A stretch of 64,000 bases of DNA, taken from contig NZ_CP015285.1 of NCBI RefSeq assembly GCF_001639105.2, positions 426,501 to 490,500 on the forward strand, given 5' to 3'. This document shows positions 44,764-53,431 of this stretch, piece after piece (the first letter of the stretch is position 1; each line of letters starts with the position of its first letter). The notes below the pieces were generated by a model. That model made no database searches, was not told the origin of the DNA, and worked only from the letters and a program-made list of their open reading frames with translations. The stretch is from Azospirillum humicireducens. GTDB taxonomy: Bacteria > Pseudomonadota > Alphaproteobacteria > Azospirillales > Azospirillaceae. The translations under genes and the position numbers were made by a program.

Positions 44764-45615
44764 ATGCACATCGTCGTCTGTATCAAGCAGGTGCCCGACA
44801 GCGCCCAGATCCGCATCCATCCCGTCACCAACACCATCATGCGGCAGGGCGTGCCCGCCATCATCAACCCCTTCGACCTGTTCTCGCTGGAAGAGGCGCT
44901 GCGGCTGAAGGACAAGGTCGGCGCCCGCGTCACCGTGCTGACCATGGGGCCGCCGATGGCGGAGACCTCGCTGCGCAAGGCGCTGTCGCTGGGGGCCGAC
45001 GACGCGGTGCTGCTGACCGACCGCAAGTTCGCCGGTTCCGACACGCTGGCGACCTCCTACGCGCTGACCTCGGCCATCCAGAAGCTGGCGGAGGAGGATC
45101 CGGTCGACATCGTCTTCTGCGGCAAGCAGACGGTGGATGGCGACACCGCCCAGGTCGGCCCCGGCATCGCCACCCGCCTCGGCTTCGAGCAGCTGACCTA
45201 CATCACCAAGATCGAGGATCTGGACATCGCGTCCAGGGAGATCGTGGTGCAACGCCGCTCCGAAGGCGGGGTGCAGGTGCTGAAGACCAAGCTGCCCTGC
45301 ATGATCACCATGCTGGAGGGGACCAACACCATCCGCTTCGGCAAGATGGACGATCTGTTCCGCGCCGCCCGCTACGAGCTGAAGACCTGGAGCCGCGACT
45401 TCACCGGCGCCGAGGAGGGCCGCGTCGGGCTGAAGGGCTCGCCGACCGTGGTGTCGAAGGTGTTCGTGCCGAAGCCGCGGGCGGAAAAGGCGAAGATGAT
45501 CGTCGCCGATGCCGATACCCCCGATGCGATGGCCGCCGCCGCCATCGACGCCATCTTCGCCGCCCAGCCCAAGCTGGCCGGCGACCTGCTCGCCCGCGCC
45601 GCGGCCGGGCTCTGA
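44764..45615 (+). CDS. fixA: electron transfer flavoprotein beta subunit FixA
   Basis: A 283-residue ETF-beta homologue: [46 protein letters not shown] is the FixA start, with [27 protein letters not shown] as the nucleotide-binding signature. FixA pairs with FixB to bind FAD and, in the FixABCX complex, bifurcates electrons from NADH to quinone and to ferredoxin or flavodoxin for nitrogenase. It is the first gene of a NifA/sigma-54 controlled operon. The ATG at 44764 follows AAGGAGAACGGG. Confidence 0.96.
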   Translation: MHIVVCIKQVPDSAQIRIHPVTNTIMRQGVPAIINPFDLFSLEEALRLKDKVGARVTVLTMGPPMAETSLRKALSLGADDAVLLTDRKFAGSDTLATSYALTSAIQKLAEEDPVDIVFCGKQTVDGDTAQVGPGIATRLGFEQLTYITKIEDLDIASREIVVQRRSEGGVQVLKTKLPCMITMLEGTNTIRFGKMDDLFRAARYELKTWSRDFTGAEEGRVGLKGSPTVVSKVFVPKPRAEKAKMIVADADTPDAMAAAAIDAIFAAQPKLAGDLLARAAAGL

Positions 45616-45640
45616 CGATTTACCCGCGGGAGACCCGACG

Positions 45641-46720
45641 ATGAGCGAACCGAGCAAGCCCCAGGGCCGCAAGTTCCAGCTTCCCGAACACCTGAAAATT
45701 TACAAGAACGTCTGGGTGATCGTGGAGCAGGAGCGCGGCATCGTCCATTCCGTGTCGCTGGAGTTGCTGGGCGAAGCCCGCAAGCTGGCCGATAAGCTGG
45801 GGGTGGAGGTGGGCGCCGTGGTTCTGGGCGCCGACAGCCCCGACCTGAACCGCATCTGCGGCGACGCCATCGGCTATGGCGCCGACATCGTCTACAAGGT
45901 GACCGACCCGGCGCTGGCCGACTACCGCACCGACCCCTATTGCCGCGTGATGACCGAGGTGGTGAACACCCACAAGCCGGAGATCGTGCTGCTGGGCGCC
46001 ACCACGCTGGGCCGCGACCTGGCGGGCGCCATCGCCACCACGCTGGCGACCGGCCTGACCGCCGACTGCACCGAACTGGACATCTACGCCGACAACCGCT
46101 CGCTGGCCGCCACCCGGCCGACCTTCGGCGGCACGCTGCTCTGCACCATCCAGACTCTGGCCTACCGGCCGCAGATGGCGACGGTGCGGCCGCGCGTCAT
46201 GGCGATGCCGGAGCGCGACGACGCCCGCACCGGCCGCGTCATCGAAATCCAGCCGGATCTCCGCGAAGAGGACATCGTCACCAAGGTCCTGAACTTCATC
46301 GCCGACCGCGAGCAGAACGAGGCGCAGCTGGCCTTCGCCGACATCATCGTGTCGGCCGGCAAGGGGCTGGGCAAGGTCGAGAACATGAAGCTGGTCTTCG
46401 ACCTCGCCCGGGTCCTGGGCGCGGAGGTCGGGGTGACCCGCCCGCTGGTCCAGGCCGGCTGGGCGACCAACGACCGTCAGGTCGGGCAGACCGGCAAGAC
46501 GGTGCGGCCGAAACTCTATATCGCCGCTGGCATCTCCGGCGCCATCCAGCATCGGGTCGGCATGGAGAAGTCGGACCTGATCCTGGCGATCAACACCGAT
46601 CCGAACGCGACGATCTTCGACTTCGCCCATCTCGGGCTGGTCGGCGACGCGCTGAAGATCCTGCCGGCGCTGACCGATGCCTTCGGCCGCCGCCTCTCCA
46701 TCAACCGCATGGCCGGCTGA
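45641..46720 (+). CDS. fixB: electron transfer flavoprotein alpha subunit FixB
   Basis: A 359-residue ETF-alpha homologue with an N-terminal part [32 protein letters not shown] and the C-terminal FAD-binding signature [48 protein letters not shown]. It forms the FixAB heterodimer that carries the bifurcating flavin. It follows fixA by 25 bases, with the start ATG at 45641. The open frame upstream of this ATG runs within fixA and is not used. Confidence 0.96.
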   Translation: MSEPSKPQGRKFQLPEHLKIYKNVWVIVEQERGIVHSVSLELLGEARKLADKLGVEVGAVVLGADSPDLNRICGDAIGYGADIVYKVTDPALADYRTDPYCRVMTEVVNTHKPEIVLLGATTLGRDLAGAIATTLATGLTADCTELDIYADNRSLAATRPTFGGTLLCTIQTLAYRPQMATVRPRVMAMPERDDARTGRVIEIQPDLREEDIVTKVLNFIADREQNEAQLAFADIIVSAGKGLGKVENMKLVFDLARVLGAEVGVTRPLVQAGWATNDRQVGQTGKTVRPKLYIAAGISGAIQHRVGMEKSDLILAINTDPNATIFDFAHLGLVGDALKILPALTDAFGRRLSINRMAG

Positions 46721-46748
46721 CCGCCGGACGAGAAAGGAGCCTGTCGAC

Positions 46749-48050
46749 ATGGTCGAAAAGTTCGACGCCATCGTCATCGGTGCCGGCCCGTCCGGCAACG
46801 CCGCCACCTACACGCTGGCCAAGCAGGGGCTGAAGGTGCTCCAGCTGGAGCGCGGCGAATATCCCGGCGCCAAGAACGTCCAGGGCGGCATCATGTACGC
46901 CCACGAGCTGGAGAAGATCATCCCGGACTTCCGGGACGATTGCCCGACCGAGCGCCACATCATCGAACAGCGCGTCTGGTTGCTGGGCGACGACAGCTAT
47001 GTCGGCACCAACTACCGCTCGGAGTCCTTCAACAGCGACAAGCCGAACCGCTACACCATCATCCGCGCCAACATCGACAAATGGTGGGGCGAGCAGATCC
47101 GCAAGGTCGGCGGCCTCCAGATCTGCGAGACCACGGTGACGGAGCTGATCCGCGATCCATCCGGCAAGGTGATCGGCGTGCGCACCGACCGCGAGGGCGG
47201 GGACATCCACGCCGACGTCGTCATCATGGCCGACGGTGTCAACGCCCTGCTGGCCAAGCGCGCCGGGCTTCAGGGCGAAGCAGCGCCGGAGAATGTGGCG
47301 CTGGCCGTCAAGGAAATCCTCTTCATCGATCCCGAGCTGATCCAGCAGCGCTTCGGCATCAAGGAGGACGAAGGCGTCGTCATCGAGATCATGGGCAAGG
47401 TGACCAAGGGGATGGTCGGCACCGCCTTCCTCTACACCAACAAGGAATCGCTGACGATCGGCATCGGCTGCCTGATCTCCGACTTCAAGAACGGCGATTG
47501 CCCGCCTTACCGGATGCTGGAGGATCTGAAGAAGCATCCCGTCATCAAGCCGCTGATCGAAGGGGCGGAGATGAAGGAATATGCCGCCCACATGATCCCG
47601 GAGGGCGGCTACAAGGCGGTTCCGCAGCTCTATGGCGACGGCTGGATGGTGGTCGGCGACGCCGCCCACTTCAACAACGCTGCCCACCGCGAGGGCTCCA
47701 ACCTTGCCATGGCGTCGGGCCGGATGGCGGCGGAGACGGTGATCGAGCTGAAGGCCGCCGGCAAGGGCTACAGCGCGTCGAACCTGGCGGCCTACAAGAA
47801 GAAGCTGGACGACAGCTTCATCATGAAGGATTTGAAGAAGTACCGCGAGCTGCCCGGCATCATGCACGGCAACAAGCAGTTCTTCGGCGCCTATCCCGAC
47901 GAAATCACCTCGGCGGTCCACAACTGGTTCACGGTGGACAGCGTCGACAAGAAGACCAAGGAAAAGCAGATCATGAAGTCCTTCATCAAGCGCCGCTCGG
48001 TGATGGGACTGGTCGGTGACGCAATCAAGCTGGTGAGGGCCGTGCGATGA
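46749..48050 (+). CDS. fixC: FixC, ETF:quinone oxidoreductase-like flavoprotein
   Basis: A 433-residue flavoprotein: FDAIVIGAGPSGNAATYTLAKQGLKVLQLERGEYPGAKNVQGGIMY (FAD Rossmann site) and DGWMVVGDAAHFNNAAHREGSNLAMASGRMAAETV. It is homologous to ETF-ubiquinone oxidoreductase, but its 4Fe-4S partner is the separate FixX. It passes the high-potential electron to quinone in FixABCX. It is preceded by AGAAAGGAG and overlaps fixX by four bases (ATGA). Confidence 0.96.
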   Translation: MVEKFDAIVIGAGPSGNAATYTLAKQGLKVLQLERGEYPGAKNVQGGIMYAHELEKIIPDFRDDCPTERHIIEQRVWLLGDDSYVGTNYRSESFNSDKPNRYTIIRANIDKWWGEQIRKVGGLQICETTVTELIRDPSGKVIGVRTDREGGDIHADVVIMADGVNALLAKRAGLQGEAAPENVALAVKEILFIDPELIQQRFGIKEDEGVVIEIMGKVTKGMVGTAFLYTNKESLTIGIGCLISDFKNGDCPPYRMLEDLKKHPVIKPLIEGAEMKEYAAHMIPEGGYKAVPQLYGDGWMVVGDAAHFNNAAHREGSNLAMASGRMAAETVIELKAAGKGYSASNLAAYKKKLDDSFIMKDLKKYRELPGIMHGNKQFFGAYPDEITSAVHNWFTVDSVDKKTKEKQIMKSFIKRRSVMGLVGDAIKLVRAVR

Positions 48051-48340
48051 GCATCATGGTCAAGGTCGAAGAGAAGCTCTATCAGAACCGCTACATCGTC
48101 GATGAAAGCCGGCCGCACATCCAGATCAAGAGTGTGGAGGCCTGCCAGAGCTGCGAGAAACAGGCCTGCACCGTCTGCTGTCCGGCCGCCTGCTACAGCA
48201 AGAACGAGACCGGCGGCGTGACGCTGGTGACCGACGGCTGCCTCGAATGCGGCACCTGCCGCGTCGTCTGCCAGGACAAGGGCAACATCGCCTGGGACTA
48301 TCCGCGCGGCGGCTACGGCATCAGCTACAAGTTCGGCTGA
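48047..48340 (+). CDS. fixX: ferredoxin-like protein FixX
   Basis: A 97-residue ferredoxin-like protein with two cysteine clusters, ACQSCEKQACTVCCPAACY and CLECGTCRVVC. It is the Fe-S subunit that works with FixC in the bifurcating complex. Its ATG overlaps the fixC stop. Beyond it are about 100 bases and then a palindromic repeat before the next gene on the opposite strand; no separate intrinsic terminator is evident. Confidence 0.96.
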   Translation: MSIMVKVEEKLYQNRYIVDESRPHIQIKSVEACQSCEKQACTVCCPAACYSKNETGGVTLVTDGCLECGTCRVVCQDKGNIAWDYPRGGYGISYKFG

Positions 48341-48442
48341 TCGGTTCGCGTGTGTTGTCTTCCCCCGGAACTGGATGGCCTCCGCGCGGCGACGTGCGGG
48401 GGCCGATTTGTCTGGTGGGAAGTGGTTGCCGGGCAAGGTGTT

Positions 48443-48546
48443 TGCCCCCACCCTAACCCTCCCCCTCTTCGAGGGAGAGGGGACTGCCGCCGCTCTGCGA
48501 CTAACTCCCTCTCCCGCGTTAGCGGGGGAGGGTTGGGGAGGGGGCC
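48443..48546. repeat. GC-rich palindromic intergenic repeat, copy 3
   Basis: The element has CCCTAACCCTCCCCCTCTTC with GAGGGAGAGGGGACTGCCGC, a short spacer, CTCCCTCTCCCGCGTTAGCG and GGGGAGGGTTGGGGAGGGGGC. It has the same two-hairpin architecture as the copies at 30.6 and 52.0 kb. It lies between the convergent ends of fixX and a response regulator gene, where it could serve as a terminator for both. Confidence 0.78.
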
Positions 48547-48561
48547 TGCGCCGACAATTTT

Positions 48562-48969
48562 CTAAACGCTACCCCGCAACACCTCCGCCGCATGGTCCAG
48601 CGCCCGCTGCAGCTCGGCCGGGAAATAGGGCTTGCGGACGAAGCCGAAGGGCTCGCAGTCGGTGGCGCGGTGCCGGGTCTCGGCATCGGCGAAGGCGGAG
48701 GTGAAGATGCAGCGGATGCCGGTTAAAGCGCGAATGGCCGCGGCGGCGTCGATCCCGTCCCGCGGACCGTGCAGGCGGATGTCCATCATCACGATGTCGG
48801 GGCGCAACCGTTCGGCTGCTGCGATCGCGGCGTCGGCATTGTCCTCGATGCCGATGACGGCGAAGCCCAGCATCCCCAGGACCTCTTCCAAAGCCATGGC
48901 GGCGAGACTTTCGTCCTCGACGATGAGGATGCGCAGGGGCTGGTCGGAGGCAGGCGTAAGGTCTGTCAT
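48562..48969 (-). CDS. single-domain response regulator
   Basis: A 135-residue receiver with no output domain: ILIVEDESLAAMALEEVLGMLG, phospho-acceptor Asp63 in IVMMDIRLHGPRDGIDAA, a Thr/Ser in CIFTSAFAD and the conserved Lys in GFVRKPYFPAELQRALD. The RLHGPRDGIDAA pattern and Pro/Tyr after Lys fit the FAT GUY-like or CpdR-like single-receiver class. Its partner kinase is not adjacent; the orphan kinases at 6.7 and 41 kb are candidates only by absence. It is transcribed away from the nif-region gene at 49.3 kb. Confidence 0.88.
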   Translation of the reverse strand: MTDLTPASDQPLRILIVEDESLAAMALEEVLGMLGFAVIGIEDNADAAIAAAERLRPDIVMMDIRLHGPRDGIDAAAAIRALTGIRCIFTSAFADAETRHRATDCEPFGFVRKPYFPAELQRALDHAAEVLRGSV

Positions 48970-49263
48970 CGTACTCGCGCGGGTACTGTCACAAGAATTC
49001 TACAGGAGCCATGCAACAGGCGAACCCAAAAAGCGCAGGATTATGACCAATGGTGCGGTCTGCGCTGGATGCATGGCACAGTGGGCAAGCGTGGCCGCAG
49101 GTCGGCGCAGATGCTCGATGATAGTTGGCGCGCCCTTGTTTTTCACCCCGTCGGCGCACCATCTCTATCCCATGGCTGTTTTCAGGACCGAACAACGCGG
49201 ACCTGCGGGCGTCCCATGCGGACCATTGGCGGGGCCGCGCCCTATTCCATGAGGAGGACGGCG

Positions 49264-49566
49264 ATGGACCTGCGTGTCTGTTTCGAAAACATGGAGAGCG
49301 TCAACGTCAACGACGCGGCGATGATGAAGCATTACGCCAAGAGCTATCTGGCGGATTTCGACCCAGAATGGGCCGGATTCATCATGCTCCCTCACGACGA
49401 GACCATGCGTGCCACGATGGAGCCCGCCTGGCAGGTGCTGATCCGCGACGCCACGCCGAGGACGGAGCAGCAGTTGCTGCGCTACATCGACGAGAACCCG
49501 ATGGCCGCCTACCACATCCATGTCTATCGACGCGACGACGGCCCCAACGAGAGCAAGATCCACTGA
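49264..49566 (+). CDS. small protein of unknown function in the nif region
   Basis: A 100-residue acidic protein starting MDLRVCFENMESVNVNDAAM at 49264, three bases after the purine-rich ribosome site GAGGAGGACGGCG. It has no signal peptide, membrane segment or recognised domain; features are MLPHDETM, a single Cys near the N terminus and a His-rich stretch (YHIHVYRRDDGP). It is a lone forward gene between the fix and nif operons and ends 57 bases before the convergent nifW. I found no NifA site or sigma-54 box at the right spacing in the 294 bases upstream. Function unknown. Confidence 0.65.
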   Translation: MDLRVCFENMESVNVNDAAMMKHYAKSYLADFDPEWAGFIMLPHDETMRATMEPAWQVLIRDATPRTEQQLLRYIDENPMAAYHIHVYRRDDGPNESKIH

Positions 49567-49571
49567 CGGCA

Positions 49572-49596
49572 AAGGGGGCGCGACAGGCGCCCCCTT
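49572..49596. terminator. bidirectional terminator between the unknown gene and nifW
   Basis: A 10-bp stem AAGGGGGCGC / GCGCCCCCTT with a five-base loop sits between the convergent stops at 49566 and 49623. It would end the nif operon after nifW and also the forward gene. Confidence 0.75.
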
Positions 49597-49622
49597 CTGT
49601 CCGTTGGTCCGGTGCGGGCGGC

Positions 49623-49958
49623 TCAGCCGACCGGCGTCCCCAGCAGGCTGTCCAGCGGGACGAAGCGGTCGGCCATCTTGCGCGCTTCCTCCTTGTGGAC
49701 CTTGAAGGTCTTTTCCGCGATGGCGTTGGACACCACGAAATCCTGGTACGCCCGTTCCAGATGGAAGCGGTAGCGTGACGACATCCCTTCGTCGTCCAGT
49801 CCCTCCATCCCATGGTCCGCCGACAGGTAGTCGTGGAAGCGCTGCAGGATGTGCAGGCGGTTCACATGGACCACGCGCTGGTCGTAGGTGACGTGGAAAA
49901 AGCGCAGGAAGTCTTCCGCGGTTTCCAGGTCGTCGAGGTCGTCGGTGAAATCGCTCAT
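49623..49958 (-). CDS. nifW: nitrogenase-stabilising/protective protein NifW
   Basis: A 111-residue protein with the NifW core AEDFLRFFHVTYDQRVVHVNRLHILQRFHDYL and AYQDFVVSNAIAEKTFKVHKEE. NifW associates with the MoFe protein and helps protect it from oxygen. The start at 49958 is chosen (MSDFTDDLDDLE, GAGGAG upstream); the frame is open to 50051, but the extra part overlaps the cysE end. It is the last gene of the iscA-nifUSV-cysE-nifW operon. Confidence 0.93.
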   Translation of the reverse strand: MSDFTDDLDDLETAEDFLRFFHVTYDQRVVHVNRLHILQRFHDYLSADHGMEGLDDEGMSSRYRFHLERAYQDFVVSNAIAEKTFKVHKEEARKMADRFVPLDSLLGTPVG

Positions 49959-49971
49959 CGTCGAAGGCTCC

Positions 49972-50823
49972 TCACGCGTGCTGCTGGGTGGAAGGGGAGG
50001 GGCCGCACCCCTCCTGGTCGCAGATGTTGCCACAAGAGCTGCAGGCCACACCGTCCAAACGTATATCGCCGTGCATATCGTTCAGGCGAAATTCCGACAG
50101 GCGGATGTTCTTAGCAGGAAACTGTGACGGTTCGGTTGCGGTGTGGGCTTCCAGCCGGGCTTCGATGCGGTTGATGTGGTCGATCAGGCAGGCGATGGCC
50201 TTGCCGACCGGGTCCGGCATCAGGTGATGCTCCAGGTCGATGCCGTGATCGGGAAGAGGGCGATCGGACAACTGCCGATGCGCGTCCGGCCGGACAACCC
50301 GGCCGGGAATGCCGACCACGGTCATGCCCGCCGGCACCGGCTTGGTCACCACCGAATTGGCGCCGACCCGCGCGTTGGCGCCGACGGTGATCGGCCCCAG
50401 GATCTTGGCGCCGGCCCCGACGAGGACGCCGTCCATCAGCGTCGGGTGCCGCTTGCCCTTGGTCCAGGAGGTGCCGCCCAGCGTCACCCCGTGATAGAGC
50501 GTCACGTCGTCACCGATCTCCGCGGTCTCGCCGATCACCACGCCGGCGCCATGGTCGATGAAGAACCGGCGGCCGATGGCGGCGCCTGGGTGGATGTCGA
50601 TGTTGGTCACCGCGCGGGCGACATAGGACAGGAAACGCGCCGGCCAGCGCAGCCCCTGCCGCCACGCCGCATTGGCGACGCGGTGCATCACCAGCGCATG
50701 GATGCCGGGATAGCAGGTCAACACGTCGAAGACGTTGCGCGCCGCCGGGTCGCGGTCGAACACGCAGGCGACGTCCTCGCGCAGCAGGGCCAGAATGCCC
50801 GGAGAGCTTTTGGGCTTGGTCAT
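49972..50823 (-). CDS. cysE: nif-associated serine O-acetyltransferase CysE with Cys-rich tail
   Basis: A 283-residue serine acetyltransferase: an N-terminal helical region ([35 protein letters not shown]) then the left-handed beta-helix of hexapeptide repeats ([50 protein letters not shown]). It makes O-acetylserine for cysteine, matching the sulfur demand of NifS. Beyond the usual end it has a tail with four cysteines and a fifth ([14 protein letters not shown]) that resembles a metal or Fe-S site and is absent from housekeeping CysE. Its ATG overlaps the nifV stop, and nifW follows after 13 bases. Confidence 0.93.
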   Translation of the reverse strand: MTKPKSSPGILALLREDVACVFDRDPAARNVFDVLTCYPGIHALVMHRVANAAWRQGLRWPARFLSYVARAVTNIDIHPGAAIGRRFFIDHGAGVVIGETAEIGDDVTLYHGVTLGGTSWTKGKRHPTLMDGVLVGAGAKILGPITVGANARVGANSVVTKPVPAGMTVVGIPGRVVRPDAHRQLSDRPLPDHGIDLEHHLMPDPVGKAIACLIDHINRIEARLEAHTATEPSQFPAKNIRLSEFRLNDMHGDIRLDGVACSSCGNICDQEGCGPSPSTQQHA

Positions 50824-51941
50824 GTCGCCGCCTCCAGGAAGGCGTGCAGTTCCTCAGGCGTCGGCGGCCGTTTGGCGCGGGTGGCCAGCGCGCGGACGCG
50901 CGGCAGCACCGCCTGCGCGGTGGCGTCGTCGCAGGCGATGCCGAGCCGCTCATAGGCCAGCTTCACCGCCGCGGTGCCGGAATGCTTGCCCAGCACGATG
51001 CGGTGTTCGCGCCCGACCTCGGCCGGGTCGAAATTCTGGTAGGTGGCGCGGTCGCGCAGCAGCCCGTCGACATGGATGCCGGCCTCATGGGTGAAGACGG
51101 CGGCGCCGACGATCGACTTGTTGACCGCCACCGGCCGGTTGGAGGCCCGTTCCACCAGATCGCTGATGGTGCCGAGCGAGCGCGTCTCCACGCCGGTGTC
51201 GATGTGGTAGAGGTGTTTCAGCGACACCACCACCTCCTCCAGCGGGGCGTTGCCGGCGCGCTCGCCCAGTCCGTTCACCGTGGTGTTGACGTGGGTGGCG
51301 CCGCCCAGCACCGCCGCCAGTGAATTGGCGTTGGCGAGGCCCAGATCGTCATGGGCGTGGATCTCGATCTCCAGGTCGGTGGCCCGGCGCAGCCGTTCGA
51401 TGCAGGCGCGCGTCTGGAAGGGATCGAGCACGCCCAGCGTGTCGGCGAAGCGGAAGCGCCGGGCGCCGGCCTGTTGCGCCACGGTGGCGGCGGCGATCAG
51501 GAAATCCATGTCGGCGCGCGACGAATCCTCGCCGCCGACGCTGACCTCCAGCCCATGGTCGCGCGCCTGTTTCACCCGGCGCTCGATCTCCGCCAGCGCC
51601 CAGGCGCGGCTGCGCTTCAGCTTCCTGGTGATGTGGATGTCCGACACGGGCATCGACAGGTTGACGAAGCCGACATTGCAGGACAGCGCGGCCTTCAAGT
51701 CGGCATCGTGCATGCGGCACCACACCATCAGCCGGCCCTTCAGCCCCAGCGCCGCCACGGCGCGGATGCCCTCGCGCTCCTCCTCGCCCATGGCGGGGAT
51801 GCCGACCTCCTGCTCCGGCACGCCGGCGGCGTCGAGCGCCTTGGCGATGGCGATCTTCTCGTCGAGCGTGAAGGCGACGCCGGCGGTCTGCTCGCCATCG
51901 CGCAGCGTGGTGTCGTTGATGGTGGCGAAGGTGGTGGGCAT
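50820..51941 (-). CDS. nifV: homocitrate synthase NifV
   Basis: A 373-residue member of the DRE-TIM family: [92 protein letters not shown] and [10 protein letters not shown]. It makes homocitrate, a component of FeMo-cofactor, from 2-oxoglutarate and acetyl-CoA. The start at 51941 is preceded by AAGGTG. The 269-base gap to nifS contains a palindromic repeat (51973-52097) within the operon. The stop overlaps the cysE start. Confidence 0.96.
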   Translation of the reverse strand: MPTTFATINDTTLRDGEQTAGVAFTLDEKIAIAKALDAAGVPEQEVGIPAMGEEEREGIRAVAALGLKGRLMVWCRMHDADLKAALSCNVGFVNLSMPVSDIHITRKLKRSRAWALAEIERRVKQARDHGLEVSVGGEDSSRADMDFLIAAATVAQQAGARRFRFADTLGVLDPFQTRACIERLRRATDLEIEIHAHDDLGLANANSLAAVLGGATHVNTTVNGLGERAGNAPLEEVVVSLKHLYHIDTGVETRSLGTISDLVERASNRPVAVNKSIVGAAVFTHEAGIHVDGLLRDRATYQNFDPAEVGREHRIVLGKHSGTAAVKLAYERLGIACDDATAQAVLPRVRALATRAKRPPTPEELHAFLEAAT

Positions 51942-51972
51942 GGGGGCACCTTCTGGGAGTTGTTGCCGCGGG

Positions 51973-52097
51973 TTGCCCCCTCCCCATCCCTCCCCCGCTC
52001 CGCGGGAGAGGGGGTAGAATGCTTGGTGGCGTGACGTAACCGTCAAAGCGGCGGAGTTCCCTCTCCCGCGAAGCGGGGGAGGGTTGGGGAGGGGGCA
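51973..52097. repeat. GC-rich palindromic repeat, copy 4, inside the nif operon
   Basis: The element carries CCCCCTCCCCATCCCTCCCC, a CGCTCCGCGGGAG turn, a spacer of about 45 bases, then TCCCTCTCCCGCGAAGCGGG and GGAGGGTTGGGGAGGGGGC. It is the fourth copy of the family, and the only one that sits between two genes of one operon (nifS and nifV, same direction). It would fold into strong hairpins in the nif mRNA. Confidence 0.8.
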
Positions 52098-52210
52098 TAG
52101 ACCCTCGCCCCCATGAGAAGTGTCGCAGGCCGGGCCGGGGACCCGCCCCGACGGGGTGTCGTCGGGCGGGGTGCCGGGACGGGCCATCGACCCGGCCTGC
52201 GATTCCGGTG

Positions 52211-53416
52211 TTACGAATAAACGGGCGCGAATTCCTTGGGCTTGCCGGCTTCCTGCTGCCAGTAGGGCGACAGGCTGCGCAGCTTGGCGATGATGCCCGG
52301 CACCACGGCGATGACCCGGTCGATCTCCTCCTCCGTCGTCTCGCGCGACAGCGAGAAGCGGGTGGCGCCATGGGCGGCGGTGTAGGGCACGCCCATGGCG
52401 CGCATGACGTGGCTGGGCTCCAGCGAGCCCGAGGTGCAGGCGGAGCCGGAGGACGCGGCGATGCCGGCCTCGTTCAACAGCAGGAGGATCGCCTCGCCCT
52501 CGATATACTCGAAGGCGATGTTGCAGGTGTTGGGCAGGCGGTTGTCGGGGTTGCCGGTGACGAAGCAGCTCGGCACCGCCGCCAGGATCGCCCGTTCCAG
52601 CTTGTCGCGCAGCGCCTTCACCCGCGTGTTCTCGTCGCCCATATGGACCAGCGCCAGTTGGGCGGCGGCGCCCAGCCCGACGATGCCCGGCGCATTCTCG
52701 GTTCCCGCGCGGCGCGAGCGCTCCTGGTGGCCGCCGCGCAGCATCGGGCGGTAGCGCAGGCCACGCTTGACGTACAGCGCGCCGATGCCCTTGGGGGCGT
52801 GCAGCTTGTGGCCTGACAGCGACAGCATGTCGATGGCGCTGTCGGCCAGCTTCACCGGGATCTTGCCGACCGACTGCACCGCATCGGTGTGGAAGAGGGC
52901 GCCGACCTCCTTCGCCATGCGCGCCAGCTCCTCCACCGGGAAGATCGTCCCGGTCTCGTTGTTGGCCCACATGATGGAGACGATGGCGACCTGATCGGAC
53001 AGGGCGGCGCGGTAGGCTTCGATGTCGAGATTGCCGCGCTTGTCCACCGGGATGCGGTGGACCTTGCAGCCGCGCTTCTTCTCCAGATACTCGCAGAGCG
53101 CCAGCACGCCGGGGTGCTCGACCACGCTGGTGACGATCTCGCGCTTCTTCGGGTAGGCCTCCAGCGCCGACAGGATGGCGGTGTTGTCGCTCTCCGTTCC
53201 GCCGGAGGTGAAGACGATCTCGCTGTCATGGGCGGCTCCCAGCAGTGCCTGGACTTGGCAGCGCGCCCATTCGATCTTGCCGCCCACCGCGGCGCCGAAG
53301 CCGTGCATGGAGGAGGCGTTGCCGAAATGCTCGGTGAAGAGCGGCAGCATCTCCTGCAGCACTTCCGGATCGACGCGGGTGGTGGCGTTGTTGTCGAGGT
53401 AGATTCCCTGGCTCAT
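52211..53416 (-). CDS. nifS: cysteine desulfurase NifS
   Basis: A 401-residue PLP enzyme: IYLDNNATTRVDPEVL, FTSGGTESDNTAIL, PLP lysine Lys204 in LSLSGHKLHAPKGIGALYV, QERSRRAGTENAPGIVGLG and catalytic Cys327 in AASSGSACTSGS. It takes sulfur from cysteine and delivers it to NifU for Fe-S and FeMo-co assembly. nifU lies immediately upstream in the operon (15 bases), nifV downstream across a repeat. Confidence 0.97.
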   Translation of the reverse strand: MSQGIYLDNNATTRVDPEVLQEMLPLFTEHFGNASSMHGFGAAVGGKIEWARCQVQALLGAAHDSEIVFTSGGTESDNTAILSALEAYPKKREIVTSVVEHPGVLALCEYLEKKRGCKVHRIPVDKRGNLDIEAYRAALSDQVAIVSIMWANNETGTIFPVEELARMAKEVGALFHTDAVQSVGKIPVKLADSAIDMLSLSGHKLHAPKGIGALYVKRGLRYRPMLRGGHQERSRRAGTENAPGIVGLGAAAQLALVHMGDENTRVKALRDKLERAILAAVPSCFVTGNPDNRLPNTCNIAFEYIEGEAILLLLNEAGIAASSGSACTSGSLEPSHVMRAMGVPYTAAHGATRFSLSRETTEEEIDRVIAVVPGIIAKLRSLSPYWQQEAGKPKEFAPVYS

Positions 53417-53431
53417 GGCTTGGCGCTCCCC

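Noticed and set aside
41164..45672. A 1502-codon open frame on the reverse strand opposite the hybrid kinase and fixA
   Set aside because: It is an antisense shadow of GC-rich coding DNA: Gln/His/Arg/Gly-rich, no domain motifs, and it covers the fixABCX control region with its NifA and sigma-54 sites.
48987..49004. TGT … ACA pair upstream of the unknown nif-region gene
   Set aside because: The spacer is 12 bases rather than 10, and no sigma-54 promoter at correct spacing follows.
49126..49140. TGGCGCG … TTGTT sequence resembling a -24/-12 promoter before 49264
   Set aside because: The spacing between the GG and the -12 element is one base short and the essential GC at -12 is missing.
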